64,000 nucleotides of DNA. Source: Malurus cyaneus samueli (taxonomy: Eukaryota > Chordata > Aves > Passeriformes > Maluridae). Shown one piece after another: positions 23,831 through 37,875 of the stretch; position 1 is the first letter of the stretch; the number at the start of each line of letters is the position of its first letter. The notes beneath the pieces are model-generated. The model saw nothing but the letters and a program-made list of their open reading frames with translations. It searched no databases and had not been told where the DNA came from. The DNA lies in the NCBI GenBank assembly GCA_009741485.1, contig CM019218.1, positions 39,449,358 to 39,513,357 of the forward strand, read 5' to 3'. Both the position numbers and the translations under genes were made by a program.

Positions 23831-26800
23831 CTTGAAACATTTCCTGAACCAGGGAAAGAGAAAATAAATACTTTAAAGCAAAGTAATCTTGATTTATAGC
23901 ATATTCATGATGAAAATACAGAAGTCACAATGTATGAACTTTGTGTACGTGTACATGTATGAACAATGTATGAATGTAAGAACATAATCCACTTTATGAG
24001 GTGGAGAAATATATTTGAAATACTGTGTCCATAAAAGAAGCTTTGGTTTCATAGAAATTCTAAATATGGACAAGTCTGAGATAAATCTACACTTCATACT
24101 TAATCAGTTTTATTTTTTTCATAAGAGTTACAAATCCTGAGTTGCAATGAAGGGAAATAACTACTGAGTGAATATTTCTGAGGAAAACTACTAAATTAAG
24201 TAATATTTGGTTTCATTTTATAGTAATAATTTGTTACTGAGAAATGTTTGGATAATTTCTAGAAAAACAGATACAATGAAACTGTAAGCTTTGAGTTTTT
24301 GAGGAGTCCTTTCACCTGAGAATTTCTCTCCGAAATGTGGTACTTGAGCTTCATCATTCAATATTCACTTTGCTCCAAGTATCCAAAATAAAGATGCGTA
24401 ACACGAGTAACCAAGCACATCTGAAGTGCTGAATGTTACATGCTTAATGTGCATTCAGCAGTGTTCCACAGCTTTTGATTAAAATCTCTTGATCAGCTTA
24501 TTGATTGCATACAGATATATAAGAAATAAGGGCTGAACAGGGCTGCTTTTCAAGCAATTTATTTAACAAAACAGGGGTATTACAGTCATAACATTATTCA
24601 TTAAGAGTAGCTTGAATAATTGACCTGAAATGCCTTATTTAACAGGAATAAATATTTCAAACTTAGGTATCTAATCAAAGGTGATTTAACCACTGCTTGT
24701 CACTAAAGAATCCATTGACAATTGTCCTTTCCTGTTGAATGAATCAACAGAATGAACAGAATGCTGAAGCAAAAGGAACCATCATTCATCATTAGAACAG
24801 TATACTATAAGTGTGAGAATGTTAAATTCATTTCAGAGCCAGCTCAGTTTTACTAAACCAGTGCATAAAATACAGTGGAGAAATAATTGTAGCAATAGAA
24901 AGAACAATCACTTAAACATTACTGAAACAATGATTAGTCATGGAAAAATTGCTAGACTGACAAGTCTCTACTAAGATCAGGCAATTTTTACCTCCTGTTC
25001 CTTTTAGGAAGACAATGGAGAAAATGGAGAAATTAAAGAAAGATAAATATGGTTTAAAAAAACAGTAAGTAGCAAAAGAATAGAAACCCAAGATTTAACT
25101 CTATCTTTTAGTGCATTTTGATTAGTCTCTGGCCAGCTTAATGTGCACAAGGGAAGATAAATATCTGAATCCTACAAATTTATAGCTTTTGGGTCAAAAA
25201 ATTGACCTTCAAGTTTGGAGCACTGGAAAAAAAAATTATGATGAAATTTATTTTGGTCATTTCCATTATATAACCTATACACATGTAACATACGTGTAAC
25301 ACAGGTCACAATGGACATAAGTATAGTCACTGGAGACATGTGTTTGTGTTTGTGTTTGTCTGGTGTATATGAAGGACATAATGTCATGTTTACCAAAGCC
25401 CAGTTTAACAGGGGTAAAGACATGCAATGGCATTTCTGTGGAGTTTGAAAATACAGTACCAAATAAGGTGTTTATTTATGGGACTTTTCGCAGATTTTTT
25501 TTTTTTTTTAAATAGGTTATATCTTAGTTTTATTAGGTTATGTCTTGGTTTACCATAAAGATAGAATGGAAGTAAAGAAAGAAAGTAGAATCCCACCAAG
25601 TTTTTTATTCAAAGTTATCTTTTTTGATTTGTTTTTTGTTTTTGTTTTTTAACCGAACCTGAGTGAGCAGAGAAAATATGTATTGTATTAGTAATTTTCA
25701 TCAAAGAGCCATAAGTGCTGTCTATGAGCGATGAGATAGGAGCTCTGATAGAATAAATAAATTTGTATTGATGATATTGTCGTATCATGGCATGAAGCAT
25801 TAGACAGATCTTCACTCAGCAAGTCAGAGAAGGAAATACAATGTTATGGTAGATGAGTTTTAAGACATAATATGAAAATCCCTTTGGAGTGTCAGATTCA
25901 TTTGCCTTGCTTAGATGCTCAGAATTATATTGTTCACTTAATTTAGAGTCAGATAGGAATTTCCTTCATGATTAGACTGATAAATTTCTGATGCTGGTTT
26001 TTCTTTCCCTTTCCAACTTTTCTCTAAAATACATAGCACTCTTCTAATGATCATTTGGATATCATCTCTTGAGAATACCTCAGGCTTTTTTCCTGCTGAT
26101 TTTCCCTTCAAAATCTACTAATACAAAAGCACAGGCCTCTGAGTCATAAGAAATATAACTAGCATGGTACTAAATGAAAGAAAAAAAACTGTTGGTATGT
26201 GTTTTGGTGATAAACATGTTTGTTTCTGAACATAATACCAACCAAATATAGGTAATAATGTCACAGGTGTTCCACATGTTTGCTTCAAATGGTGTGCTAG
26301 CTTGATTAAAAATTTTAGACTTAATAAATTGAACTACATATACTATGTTACCATTCAGGGTGAAACTAAGTGATCTAGTGGTTTCTCCTGGAGCTAAGCA
26401 TACCTGAATGCAGAAGTTAATATGTTGCTTGAATGAGTGAAGAAGTGCTAATTTCTTTTTCACACAGCAGCAGGGTCTGGTCCATAAATAAATATCAGAC
26501 ATGAGACCTATTCCTTAAACATTTAAGGTCTTTGTTTCTTTGCTATCTAAATTTGTAATAACTTGTCTACTTATGTGATCAAGAAGTGTATATCTTTATT
26601 AGTTTATCAAAACTTTCAGCTCCACTTTCTTCCCCTTTTCAGTGTTTATTCTGCTGAAAGCGTGTCTCATCTCATGCAGGCAAACTTAGAAACTTTTCAA
26701 GAGAAAGCTTTTTTTCTGTATGAACCAAGACAGAGTTACCTTCTTCTGGTAGGTTTTATTACAATAAAGTGCCTTGAAGGATCATCACAGAGAAATATTC

Positions 26801-27613
26801 AGCCAATCAATCCAGCTTTACACATTTAATTCAGGGGAATACAGCGGTTGATTGAGGTCAGCACATATGAGCACTTTCTTCCATTGCTCCTAGTTGAGGA
26901 TGTTAGTGCAGTACCCAACATTTGATGAGTTCACTCAGTGGTAGACATTTCATTGTTGCAAAAGAGATGCAACAAAAGTGTGGTATAGATAAACAGTATT
27001 ACAAGAATATTTAAGAGAAGAAAATAATGTTTGGTTTTAATAATCCAGATGCTAAAATCTTCTTTTGTGAATTTCCTAGCAGAAATCAGCTAAGACCCCA
27101 ACAAGCTCTCTAGTCCTACTCTAAATTGTAATTATAAAAAGGGCATTAAAAAAAAAATACTTTATTGATGCTGTGATGTTTTCATACATTTCACAAGTCA
27201 AATAGGCTGTGATCCTTTTGTCCTTGACAATTATAAGAGCATTTGTCTGCAATTTTTTTTAATTTTTTTAATTATTTCTGCACAAATTTGGCTATATGAC
27301 TGAATGGCTGAGAGTTCCTTATAGCGAGCAGGAAAGACTCTGATCTACCAAAGAACCCTTCAGTGCTGTGCCAATGTAAATACTTGCAAACAAGGCATAG
27401 AAGCCATCCTAGAGAACCGATACCTCTCTGTGTTTGCTCCCTTTCTGTTACATAATCTTGTTCATTAAGGTGGATCTTGAAAAGGAGTAAAACTGAACAT
27501 TACAGAGGCCAGAGAAGGAGGGTTCCCATAACAAAATGATGGCCATGTTATTTTCTCTCTCTCGACTTTAACCTCTGCACCCTGAAGTCCCTTCCTACAA
27601 ATCACTAGTATGC

Positions 27614-27648
27614 AAAAAAAAAAAAAAAAAAACCAAAAAAAACCCTTT
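27614..27648 (+). repeat. Poly-A tract with short CC interruption
   Basis: A run of A followed by CC, eight further A and CCC. No source retrocopy is recognisable upstream. Confidence 0.9.
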
Positions 27649-29639
27649 TATTGATTTCAACTATTTTATAAAGGCATCAATTTTATGAAGATGATTTAAT
27701 GCTGTCTTGAATTAAATAATTCAGTTTTTCAAACCTGATTCTTCTTATGCAAATAACATTTCTGTAATATATAAGCATTACATAATATACACTGAAGATA
27801 ATTGCTATGTAAATTGTTTCAATGATAAATTTAATTACAGAATAGCTGAGCTCAGTCTAATTCTTTCTGACTCCTGATCTTCACTTTCAATAACCTGAAG
27901 TATAATTTAAATACAAATTTGATTTTTGTTTCTGATCTGGAGATTAGTTAGAACTACTCCTTCACTCAGTCTATATTTCTATATTTGTAGTTGTATTTCT
28001 ACCACTATCACTAACTAAAATGAATGAAGATATTATTCGTTCAAAATCATATTCACCATTCTATGTGTTTCTAGAATTCAAAAGTATTTGAAAAATATAG
28101 TTACAAAAAAAAATTAGTTTTCCTTCATACCCAATTTATAGAGCCAGCATTTGACCTGTAATCATGTGAGGTTCCTGTTGTGATGAGTAGTTGGTCTTGG
28201 GGCAGCCCTAGAACATGTCCATCTCTATAGTTTTGGGTTGTTTTTTTTTTTTTTTTAATAGAAAGGATCACAAATTAATTTTCTGACCAAAGAAAATAGA
28301 TAATTAAGGATTTTGGGGGCTTTCTCTTATTTGTATAGGCATATAATTATAATAAGTATTGCCTCTTATTCAACTGAATAATTAGAGATCCCCAGAGAAA
28401 CTTAATAGTCTTGAAAGCTTTGTTCTTCAAAGATAAGCCACAAAGTGAAGAAATAAAGTACTGCCATGCCCTTTGTGTGAGGAGCACAGGGTGTCACAAA
28501 AACCCAAGAGAACTTTTATATATTTTTTAAGTTATTAGGTGGAATTTTCTGTCTCTAGTCAAAAGAAAAATGACTTTCTTCATATGGCCTTTGGAAAAAA
28601 TTTGAGACAGAATATTCTCGGTCATAAGTATTTATAATCAATATCTTCCAAATAAAGATGCTGTATTTCCTTTTACATAAATGCTGAGATAACTTATTTT
28701 GATATGAAAATCAAAGCTTTACCTGGGAGAGAAAATTTATTAAGAGAAAAAATGTTAACAGTATGTTAGTCTTCACAAACTGAAAGAACAATTTATAAAC
28801 TAAAACTTAAAATTTTGTTTTTAAGCTTTTAAATTAATTTGCCATAAATGGGAAAGAAATTTTGTCAAGAGTGTACTTATTCTCAAAAGAGTAACAATGG
28901 AAGTGCTGCTTTTCTATTAATTGGAAGGGAGATTTTAAGACCTAATTTGAGAAGCTGAAGTCTATAATCTTTGTCTCTTTTATTATTAATTATTCTATAT
29001 CAGTTTGATGTATTGAGAAGTATTCCAAGGCAACCAAATTTCTGTGATGCAGAAACATTTCATATGACTCATAGACATGGTTTGATGGACTAATAAATTT
29101 AGACAGGAAAACTGTGAAGAAAAGATTAACCTGTTTATAGCTAGATGATGACATGTAATTAGGCTTAATACAGGAAGAATGGATTTCCATGGTGGATTTT
29201 TCTTTTCTTAAATTTAAAAGATTTCAGTAAAACTCAGTTCTGGTGAAGAGCCCAAACAGATCGGTTCTTGCAGAGGTGACAGATCTTCTGTGACAGAACT
29301 GTCTGTCTACTGATGCTTTGGACTGCTCTAAATCTCAAGATGAAGGATTTTGTCTGAAATGGAGTGCTGATGCATGCTTGATGCATGCCTGTTTTAAAAA
29401 TGTATACACAAGCACACAGGTTTTAAATTATGATATTTTTTTCCTTCAGTATTGAAAGATTTAAGTCATTACCATGGAAACTGTTTGCATCAGATTACTA
29501 CTCTTCTCTCCAGCTATTTCAGTATCATTAAATCCTTGCTAATACTTTATTATTCACTATCTTTTAAACCCACATGAACTTCAGTATCTAATTTATTTAA
29601 CAAATTGTGTCTGACAAAAGCGAAAAACTTATAGTACAA

Positions 29640-29730
29640 TAAACAACACTATTAATTACTCTGTGGAGCGGTGAGACGTTGTGTTTGTCAGCAACGTTAC
29701 GCCTTCAAAATAATGGCACCCAGTAATTAA
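29640..29730. promoter_or_regulatory. Candidate conserved non-coding patch with four CpG and an inverted repeat
   Basis: Four CpG fall within about 33 bases (29,669-29,701) of DNA that is otherwise very AT-rich and CpG-poor. Six-base arms ACGTTG (29,676-29,681) and CAACGT (29,692-29,697) form a perfect inverted repeat around a 10-base spacer, and ATTA/TAATTA words flank it on both sides. Methylated CpG is lost quickly in vertebrates, so retained CpG can mean selection or an unmethylated state. Whether the patch is conserved cannot be seen from one sequence. Confidence 0.3.
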
Positions 29731-32700
29731 GTATGAACATATTCTATTATTAGAGCATATATCCTTTTTCTTTCATTTATTTCTAATAGAGAATAATGAA
29801 GTTGCATTTTTTTATAGATGTAGCCTTTATCTTGCTAAAACAAAACAAGAATAAAAGAAAAAGGCGTTCAGCCTGGGAACATGTTAAAAAAATTATGTCA
29901 CTATGGCAACCAAAATGTCATTTGTTATACTTTACTCATTAAAGCATTGGAGATTATTAAAAGATTAAAAAGGCCTCTAAATTTAGAAGTCATCAGTTAC
30001 AAAGTATTCCTTTATGAGAGAGCAGGTGGTTACAGTGTGAGAACTGTATCTTACACCTCTTATTTACATGATCAACTCATTTGTGTAGAAATTTTCATTC
30101 ATATTTTGCAATCCTCCTGCTTAGGCAATTCCTACACAGAAGATAATAGGATCAAATCCTTATCTTGGAGATACCAATTTAAGTAAAATTTAGCCTAACT
30201 CAAATTGTCTTCAACACCACACCAAGGTAACCAAGATAAGATGTTTGACGCCTACTCAAAGTAATCTGCTTCAAGTTTGCTACGTAGCCAAAATTACATA
30301 TAATAAGAAGGGTGAACAGTTCCTTAACTAGTTTCTAAAAGTTAGGTAACAGAACATTTACTTTGGAACCAAATTAGATTGTGGGTTCTGGAATCTGGCT
30401 GTGCAGCTGAAGGAATTAGAAGGAGAAATCATTGGCAAGAAAAAAGTCACCAAACTGTTCAAATTTGCTTTTGGGATCGGTGAGTTGTTTTGCTTTTAGA
30501 GACCTGCTGAGATTAATGTGCCAGTTCTGTTCTGCACTAGCAAGTGCCTGAGCAATGAAAGAGTTGAAATGCAATGACATTGGACTGGTTTACATAATTC
30601 ATAGCCATGTTATTCAGCATTGTGATCAGTAACTGTTCTCTTCATGCCTTAGCTGTACCACACACACTTCTGCAATTATTGCTATCATATTGTTTTTCCA
30701 GCTTCTTTATTCCATTTATGATAATTTCTATCTTGTAACCTACATGCTCTTATGCTGTGATACTTTTGTTTCCTTTAGGAAAAAGATAATTTTAGCCTTT
30801 TTCAAGGATAAAAAGTAAATAAATCTAGATTTCTACCGTGACCCCTGGTATTACTGAGAGCAATTGTGCTGGCAGAGCTATTCAGACCTAATGAGAGACC
30901 CTCCTACCTTCAGTGAGCTGCCTTTAAGAAAGCCAGTTAAGTTTGCTCCAATGCAAATGCCTTTGCTGGATTCTATTCATAGTGCCACTGTTAGGAATAT
31001 ATCTCAAACCATTTAAGAAAATAAAAAAAACACCATTAGTGTGCTCATTTTGTTGTGATCTTGGAAGGCAACTGTCCAGGAGATATTAATAACTTAACGC
31101 AGAATTTTCTCAAGACCCTTCTTTGTTCTTTTTTTGTGCCTGTTTGGTAAAGTCCTCATGTTCAATGCCACCTGGGCACCAGTAACCTCAAGGAGCAGGG
31201 ATTGTGACTAAATGTATTCATGCAGTTTGTCTTCTGCTTTGACAGCACAGAATGAAAAAGGTAATGAGGAGGAAGCTGTCATAAGTTAATTTTCATAAGA
31301 TGTTATATTCTTTAGTGCTTAGTCACCTCTCATGATACTCCTAATCACCTAAATACTAAAATAGACATAACTTTCTAGAAAGAAGAGCCCAAAGCTCAGA
31401 AACTATGCAGATACCTCCGTGAGAGACCAGTCTTAGTGTGTAATCTAATTGTTGCTTTTTTTCATCCTTAAAAAAAAGTCAGATGTGAAAGCATGTTCTC
31501 AAGGGAAAATGCCTTTTTCCAGATCCTAAAGCTTTGCCTTAAGTACTGTCATTTTTTCCATCTCTATTGCTGTAGTGTTTTTTTGACAGAAAAGGGATCT
31601 TTGTAGTGCTCAAGAAATAGTCTGTTGAATACTTATGAAGAAAACTCTCTGATTTCTCTGCTTTATTTCAATGCCAAAAGCACTAAGATGGCCTTGAAGT
31701 TGCTCTGTTTGGTCTGGATGATGATCCAAGCTGAGCACCGAGTTTTGGTAGCTGCTATTACTTACAACAACTACTAAGTACAGAGAAAATTGCACAAGTA
31801 CCATGTGATCATCAGTACACCATCATTTATTTGTATTGTTGCTGATCCCTCCGTGCTTTGCTTCCAGACTTTGCAATGCTATTTTGGAGGCAGAGGTAGA
31901 TGTCACTGAAAAGGCAATGATATCAACCCTTTCCATCATTCTTGTGCATGCAGAAAATAGAGCTTTACAGCTGAAAGCTAATTTTACTTTCTTGCTTTTT
32001 CCCTGGGCACCTCTATATCAGCAGCCCTGCAGAAGGCTTGGTATTTGAAAAATCAAGGATCTGGGGCAAAATGTATTTGTTCTGTTGGGTATTGTATTTG
32101 GAGCTTGGAAAGCCCTTATCTTGAAGATATTGTCAACCTAGCAATCTGGGCATACATCCCCTGGTCCAATTACCTTTGTAGGTAGAAATGGACTTTCAAA
32201 TAAGAGTTTAGGATTCTGATAGCTCAAAATAGCCATAGATGGACTACTGCCATCAGCACTGCTTTTCTCCAAATGTTTTCAAAGACGTGTATACCAGCCC
32301 AGATTTTGAGAAACAGAGTTCACACACTTGTGAGCAGTGCTGGTTAAAATTGTCTTGAAAATTCAGCACTCTACCAGACGTACACCTTGTTCATTCCAAG
32401 TACCATCTTTGTCTCTTCAGTAGTCTGCCACCCATATATAAATACTTGGATTCTATTATGTAAATGTCAGGAGGATAATGATATATGAGCAAATAGAACC
32501 CTATTTTGAAAGAATCAATCAGCTGCAACCAAATGAATGCCTGCAATAAGACAGCAATTATAATAAGCACTAAAGTTGCAAAAAAATTTTCCTCTGATCC
32601 ACGTAAAATATGAATTCAGGGTTTGCTTTTTTTTTTTTTTTTTCAGTTTTGGCTTTTTTTAATCAAATCACTTTGGCTAAAAAAATAAAGATGTCTTTTC

Positions 32701-33049
32701 AACTTAAACAGCATTTTATTTAGAAATTTCAATTATGTCCGCACGCTTTAAGGCAGGTACTTAAAGTGGGATTTACTGCATTTAACTTTGGCCAAACAAA
32801 TAATAGTGCTCAGATCTGCATCTCTAGGAGCATTTCTTTTTATTTCTAGCCCTGAAGCTACTGAAGAGAAATGATATGTGAGAGACTTATTTCTAAATAT
32901 TTTTCATCTTTATATAGCTGGATGAATCATCTTCTAAATATACCTGTTTCCACCGGTTGTGCATGGAGCACATGTTGCTCAGTCTAAGCATTTGAGTCTC
33001 AGGTTGCATTGTTTTACCTGAAACCCCTCTCGTTTCCCCTCCTCCCCTT

Positions 33050-33059
33050 NNNNNNNNNN
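33050..33059. other. Assembly gap (10 N)
   Basis: Ten unresolved bases follow a C/T-rich stretch (cgtttcccctcctcccctt) and precede a mixed GT-rich sequence. The round number suggests a placeholder, so the true gap length may differ. The minus-strand frame spanning it (32,893-33,138) must be ignored. Confidence 0.98.
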
Positions 33060-36000
33060 TTGGGTTGTTCAGTCTGCAATCCAGAAAGAAACTAAACAAA
33101 CAAAAACAACAACAAAACCAAACAACCCTCCCCCTCAAAACTGGCTTTTTTTTTTAGCTTTACAAATGTTAAATATGCTAAATATTCCCATCACAGGAGT
33201 ACTATGGGTCACAATCAATTCTAGGTCTGTTGGCAGGACTATGAACAAACTGATTGAGAACAATAGTTAATTGTCAAACTGTTTATTGGCTGTTAGCTAG
33301 GACATAACTCATGGAAAAAAATAACCAAGGAATACGAAGGAATCAATGTCAGTCATAACAACTGAGCTTTTAGTATCAGTAGTAACAGTAATCACAAAAG
33401 AAATAAAAGCAAATTGGCTGTTCAGATCTTTATTCAACAGAATGCAGGGGGGAAAGAAAGAAAAATAAGAAAAGCAAATAATGTAATACATATGTAAGAT
33501 GAATTATGGCACCATTTATAATAAAAAATATGAGATGCTCGTACTGCAGACATGTAAAATTTTTACAACAGAAACCTAATCTGAATTCAGTGAATCTATC
33601 ATTCCTCCTAGCCTAGTCTAATATCTCACCAACACTCATGATGGTAGCAGGCTAGTAATCTTAAAATCCATAGTTCTGATTTAAAAATTGTCAGATTTCT
33701 TAGTACAGAAGCATTAAAGCAATAGAGGTAATTTCAGATTAATCTGAATATGAATTTTTGATAACATGGAGACTGAAAATCTGGAATCAAATGTCCTGTA
33801 AAAAGCCCCTCAAATCAAAACTCTTTAATTGGGCACAGCTGTGGGCACAGGAGGACAATGCAGGCAATGTCATGAGTTGAGTTGGTCCTATTGGCTGTAT
33901 GGTAGAAATCCCATAAACCAAATTTCAGCAGCACAACAAAGAAGAAAGTTCTTATCATAAATGTGTTGAATTTTCTCCTTCTGACAATTTGAAAGGATGA
34001 TGCTGTCATCCATTTTCACCTCAGGGAATTTTTAAAAACACCACAGCAATAGATGCCATCTGTGAGAAAAACAAGAAAAATACCATGTGCGATTGCCCTT
34101 GGGATATTAAGGATATACTACAATCCTCTGGTGGTATGTTTTTCCCTGGCAACCCTGAAACAGTGCAACATGTAATGAATGAAGAAGTCAAAATATGATT
34201 TCAACAAGAAAGTTTGTGTGGGAAAGATGTAGGGTTTTGGTTTTTTTTTACCCCCACCACACAGTGTTTTTCTATACATAGATGTATCCCTACAGTGGCT
34301 GTGGTCTAATGCACCAAGGCTTGGCAAAGTGTGTAAAATTCCACACTGCTTTTAATCACTGAAATCAAACAAATTGCTGTACCATAAAGGACTGGGTGCA
34401 GGATACACACAAGACTTCGGTTTACTTTTAGTTTCATCATCATTAATGAGGTAATTTGTGTTTGCAGCTGAATACCATTAGCTGCAGATCACTGAACCAT
34501 TTCGAGTTATTGAACTAGTGCTACAAAGGAAAAACCCACCTGGTGATTCATTCAGATGACGGATTGGTACTTGAGATCTTCTCAGAAGGATGAAAAACAA
34601 GTAACTAAAGTTACTTAGCATTTATTTTACTATTTATTGGCATTTTGTATTATGAGGCATATTTTCAAACACCAAATAGTAGGAGTTATTGTCTCTGCAG
34701 AAGAGAAGGATGGTTCTTCTGCCATTTGTAGTGTGGGACCACCTAAACAGCACACAAATAAAAATACACTGCTTAACATGATTCAACTTATAAAAATACA
34801 TTGTTGACATACATAACTAATGCTTCCTGTTGAATCCTAACCTGATTTCATCCTGACTTTTCTACTCCCCTATCATCTTGAAACATTTATGAATGACAGT
34901 TGCACTCATTTTATACGAGTGACCACTGACAATCTAGAGCTACCAATGTAAAGCCTTTTTGATGCCCTGTTATCAAACCCCTGTTATTCAATAGGATCTG
35001 GTTTAAAAGAAATATGAAAATAAATTAACTATTTATTAATTAAAATAGCAATTCTGATGGAAAATCAGAAAGCTTTAATATTAAACTCTTAATTTAGTAA
35101 GACTGTGTTAGCCTGGTAATGCTATATGTTCGCTCTGTAGTAAAGAGAAAGTTATATCCCTCCAGAAACTTATTTATTTACTCTGAATTTGAGCTACAAA
35201 AAATGTCCCCCTTTTATTCACAACTGAAATTACATATGTAGATTAATTTCCTAATCTGGGTTTAAAAAAAGAATACTCCACAGCATGTGATTTTATCTGT
35301 AGCCACACTACTAAATCAAGATCAGTTATCCAATCAGGACCAAGCTGTAGATCCAGAGACAAAAGTAATGCACCATTGCATCCCATACACGTGTAAGGAT
35401 CACTGGAGTTCTAAAACTTTGTTTTAGTTCTGACTAAAGAAAATACTACGTTTCCAGGGCTTCTCTTTCCAGCCTTGGTCTGTCTTCTGAGAACACCAAT
35501 TCCAGATTATTGGAAAATTCAGTAGCAGAGTGTTGCAACATAAATTCTCTGCTTTTAAAACTGTGTTTAACCATCGGTCACCACAAAGAATGAGTCACTA
35601 ATGTGTAGGAACTCTTCTGCCTGTGTTTAAAAGCCAAGAACATTAGTTGTATTAATAAAATGCAGAAAAAAATAGCTTTTACATTTTGGTATAACCTCAC
35701 ATTTTGGTATAAATCTCATTTTTCAGCTAAGAAAATTTTACTTTCAATTGGTGCATATGTGCTCTCAAGTATATATATTGCTAGGTTTTACACGAAAAGA
35801 ATTTAGCCTAAAAGATAATAAATAAAATGTGAACATGCTGAGTCATTTGTCAACTTGGAATTGAAATTTAATTATACTCCTATTTTTCTTATAAAATTTC
35901 TAAATATAGAAATGTTGTCTTTGGTATAGAGTTTCAGTCTCTCTGAAAAATCTGAATTTTATGAATTGTTTTCTATACATGGAAATGCATGGTAGAAAGC

Positions 36001-37784
36001 CTGAAAATAAGAATAGAAGTATTGGCACCAGTAACTACAGCAGCACAAATAAAATGAAGAGGCATATACTGAAATCTGAGATATAAGATCACATAATATT
36101 CTGCAGAGCTTTGGAGGTGAGAATGAAAACTTTAATATGATGGCAAAGAAGGAAATTAAGAAGGGAATTTCAAGAATGAATTTATAGATAATGATTGACA
36201 GGAGAAGAAAATAATTATAAAAATCAATGTTTTATTTTCAAATATTTTCCTCCTCTTTTGAGCATACAGGTTTTTTTATTGCAAATGTGTGTACTAACTT
36301 TTCATTATTTTCAAGTGCATGTTACAATGATGCCCAATATAGAAAAAGTTGATATGAAAGGTGTTCAGACTTGTGCATTTGCAAAGAGTTTCTTAGTTTT
36401 GCCTGCAGATGTCACAGAAAACAATAGCTTTCCAACACTTGCAAAGGAAGTGGCTTGAAATAAAATAATTACAAGAATAGCTGCACTCTTCATGAATGAA
36501 AGACTGGCTGGTTTGTACTCTAATAGTTTGTTTTGAACCTTTTTAATGATGTGTACCTTGTTTAGCACAAATGACCTGTCATGTATACAGGCAGGAACTA
36601 TGAACAGTTGTGTAGGAGGTCTGACATGATGTTTGTGGCCTTGTACAATTTTATCCCACTAATCTTAAGATCCAAAACAAGAACAGAAGCCGAGTTCTGG
36701 ACTCTGGGTTTTGGTCTGACTCGAGTTAATTTCTGTTGCAGGGGTTCTACATGACTTTTAGTGATCAAAAAACCTAACACATTTCTTTAATTGCACCAGA
36801 TCTCTTTCAGTTTAACTGGGCAAGAAAAAACAGCCACTGTGTCCAAGTGTGTCTGATTTCTGTGATTTTGAAAAACTGCAGTTTTATTTCAATTACATAT
36901 TTTATTATTTTGTCTATGCAGTGGAATACAAGCAGCTAAAATTCACTGAAGGCTTATTCATTGGTGTGGTTTCCATACCACAAAGCAATCAAAGTTATTA
37001 CATCGACTCCTTAAAGTAGCAGTAACATCTTTCTGTCTGTCTAGCACATTATTTGCAACAGCAAATTCTCCAAAGACCGTTATTTAAGAACAGGGTTTTC
37101 ATTTTTATTCCACCCAAGCCTACATAATCATTCTGACTCAAACACCCACATCTATTGTAATGAATATGGTTTAAAAATTGGGACAATACAAAAATACTGA
37201 TGTGAAAGGGTTAGGACAAAACTTTACCAGCACGAGGGCCCAGTGGCAGAGAACTGCTTGTGACCTGATTCCAGCTAGAGGTTAGCAAAAATCTGCTTTG
37301 AAACAGAGAAAAAAATGCAATTTGAAAACTTTGATGAAGCTGTCAGGCCCTGAAAGTCAGTGACTACCCTGGGGACAAAGATAATATTACTGGGTAGAAC
37401 AAGCCCTTTTGGTAAAGAAAGATTCATTCTCTTAGAGGTGTAGGTGGAGGATAAAAATTCTTTTAAGCTATTTTTTGATGGAATTATGTTGTCAGAGGTT
37501 TTGTCTTTCTAGAGTTTAAAATATACATGGAACAAGGACATCATTAACATGACAATTTCATAATGAACTTTTCAGCTGTGTCTTATTCTCAGCTGAAGAA
37601 GGGCAAAACCTGTTGCCTAACTTACATTCAAATGCACTTTTAATTGAAGGGGTGGTAACTTTTTGTTTGAATAGATATGTTTTTTTTTCCTTTGGAACAT
37701 CCAAGGGAATAGGAAACAAGGTATGTAGAACACTCACGGAGAGGTGTTAGATGAACAGATCAAAAAGAAAATTTTAAAGCTAAT
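33060..37784. other. Gene-free unique sequence
   Basis: AT-rich DNA without recognised genes or repeats. It holds a palindromic RUNX-like pair at 36,965-36,982, described in the findings. Short frames on both strands are unsupported. Confidence 0.5.
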
Positions 37785-37875
37785 CAATCATAGAAAATAA
37801 GTTTAGAGGAACCTTACTAGATCATCTAGTCTACTGCATATTTTTACCTCTAAACTTGACAGATAGGCAGTCCAA
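37785..37875 (-). mobile_element. Short CR1 3'-end fragment (tentative)
   Basis: The plus strand reads 'caatcatagaa', then a degenerate 'ttagaggaacctta', then 'agatcatctagtctac'. This is the layout of the antisense CR1 3' tail, in which an 'atcatagaat' start is followed by a ggttggaa-like block and 'gatcatctagtcca'. Only about 85-90 bases can be followed. CR1 3' tails of this size are frequent in birds because most copies are severely 5'-truncated. The match is suggestive, not certain. Confidence 0.5.

Larger units (their letters stand above)
23831..33049. other. Gene-free unique sequence, 9.2 kb
   Basis: No exon, RNA gene or clear transposon is recognised. Simple tracts include poly-T near 25,494-25,509, poly-A at 27,614-27,632, poly-T near 28,240-28,257 and poly-T at 32,628-32,644. 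Frames are short and unsupported. The CpG-bearing patch at 29,640-29,730 is listed separately. Confidence 0.5.
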
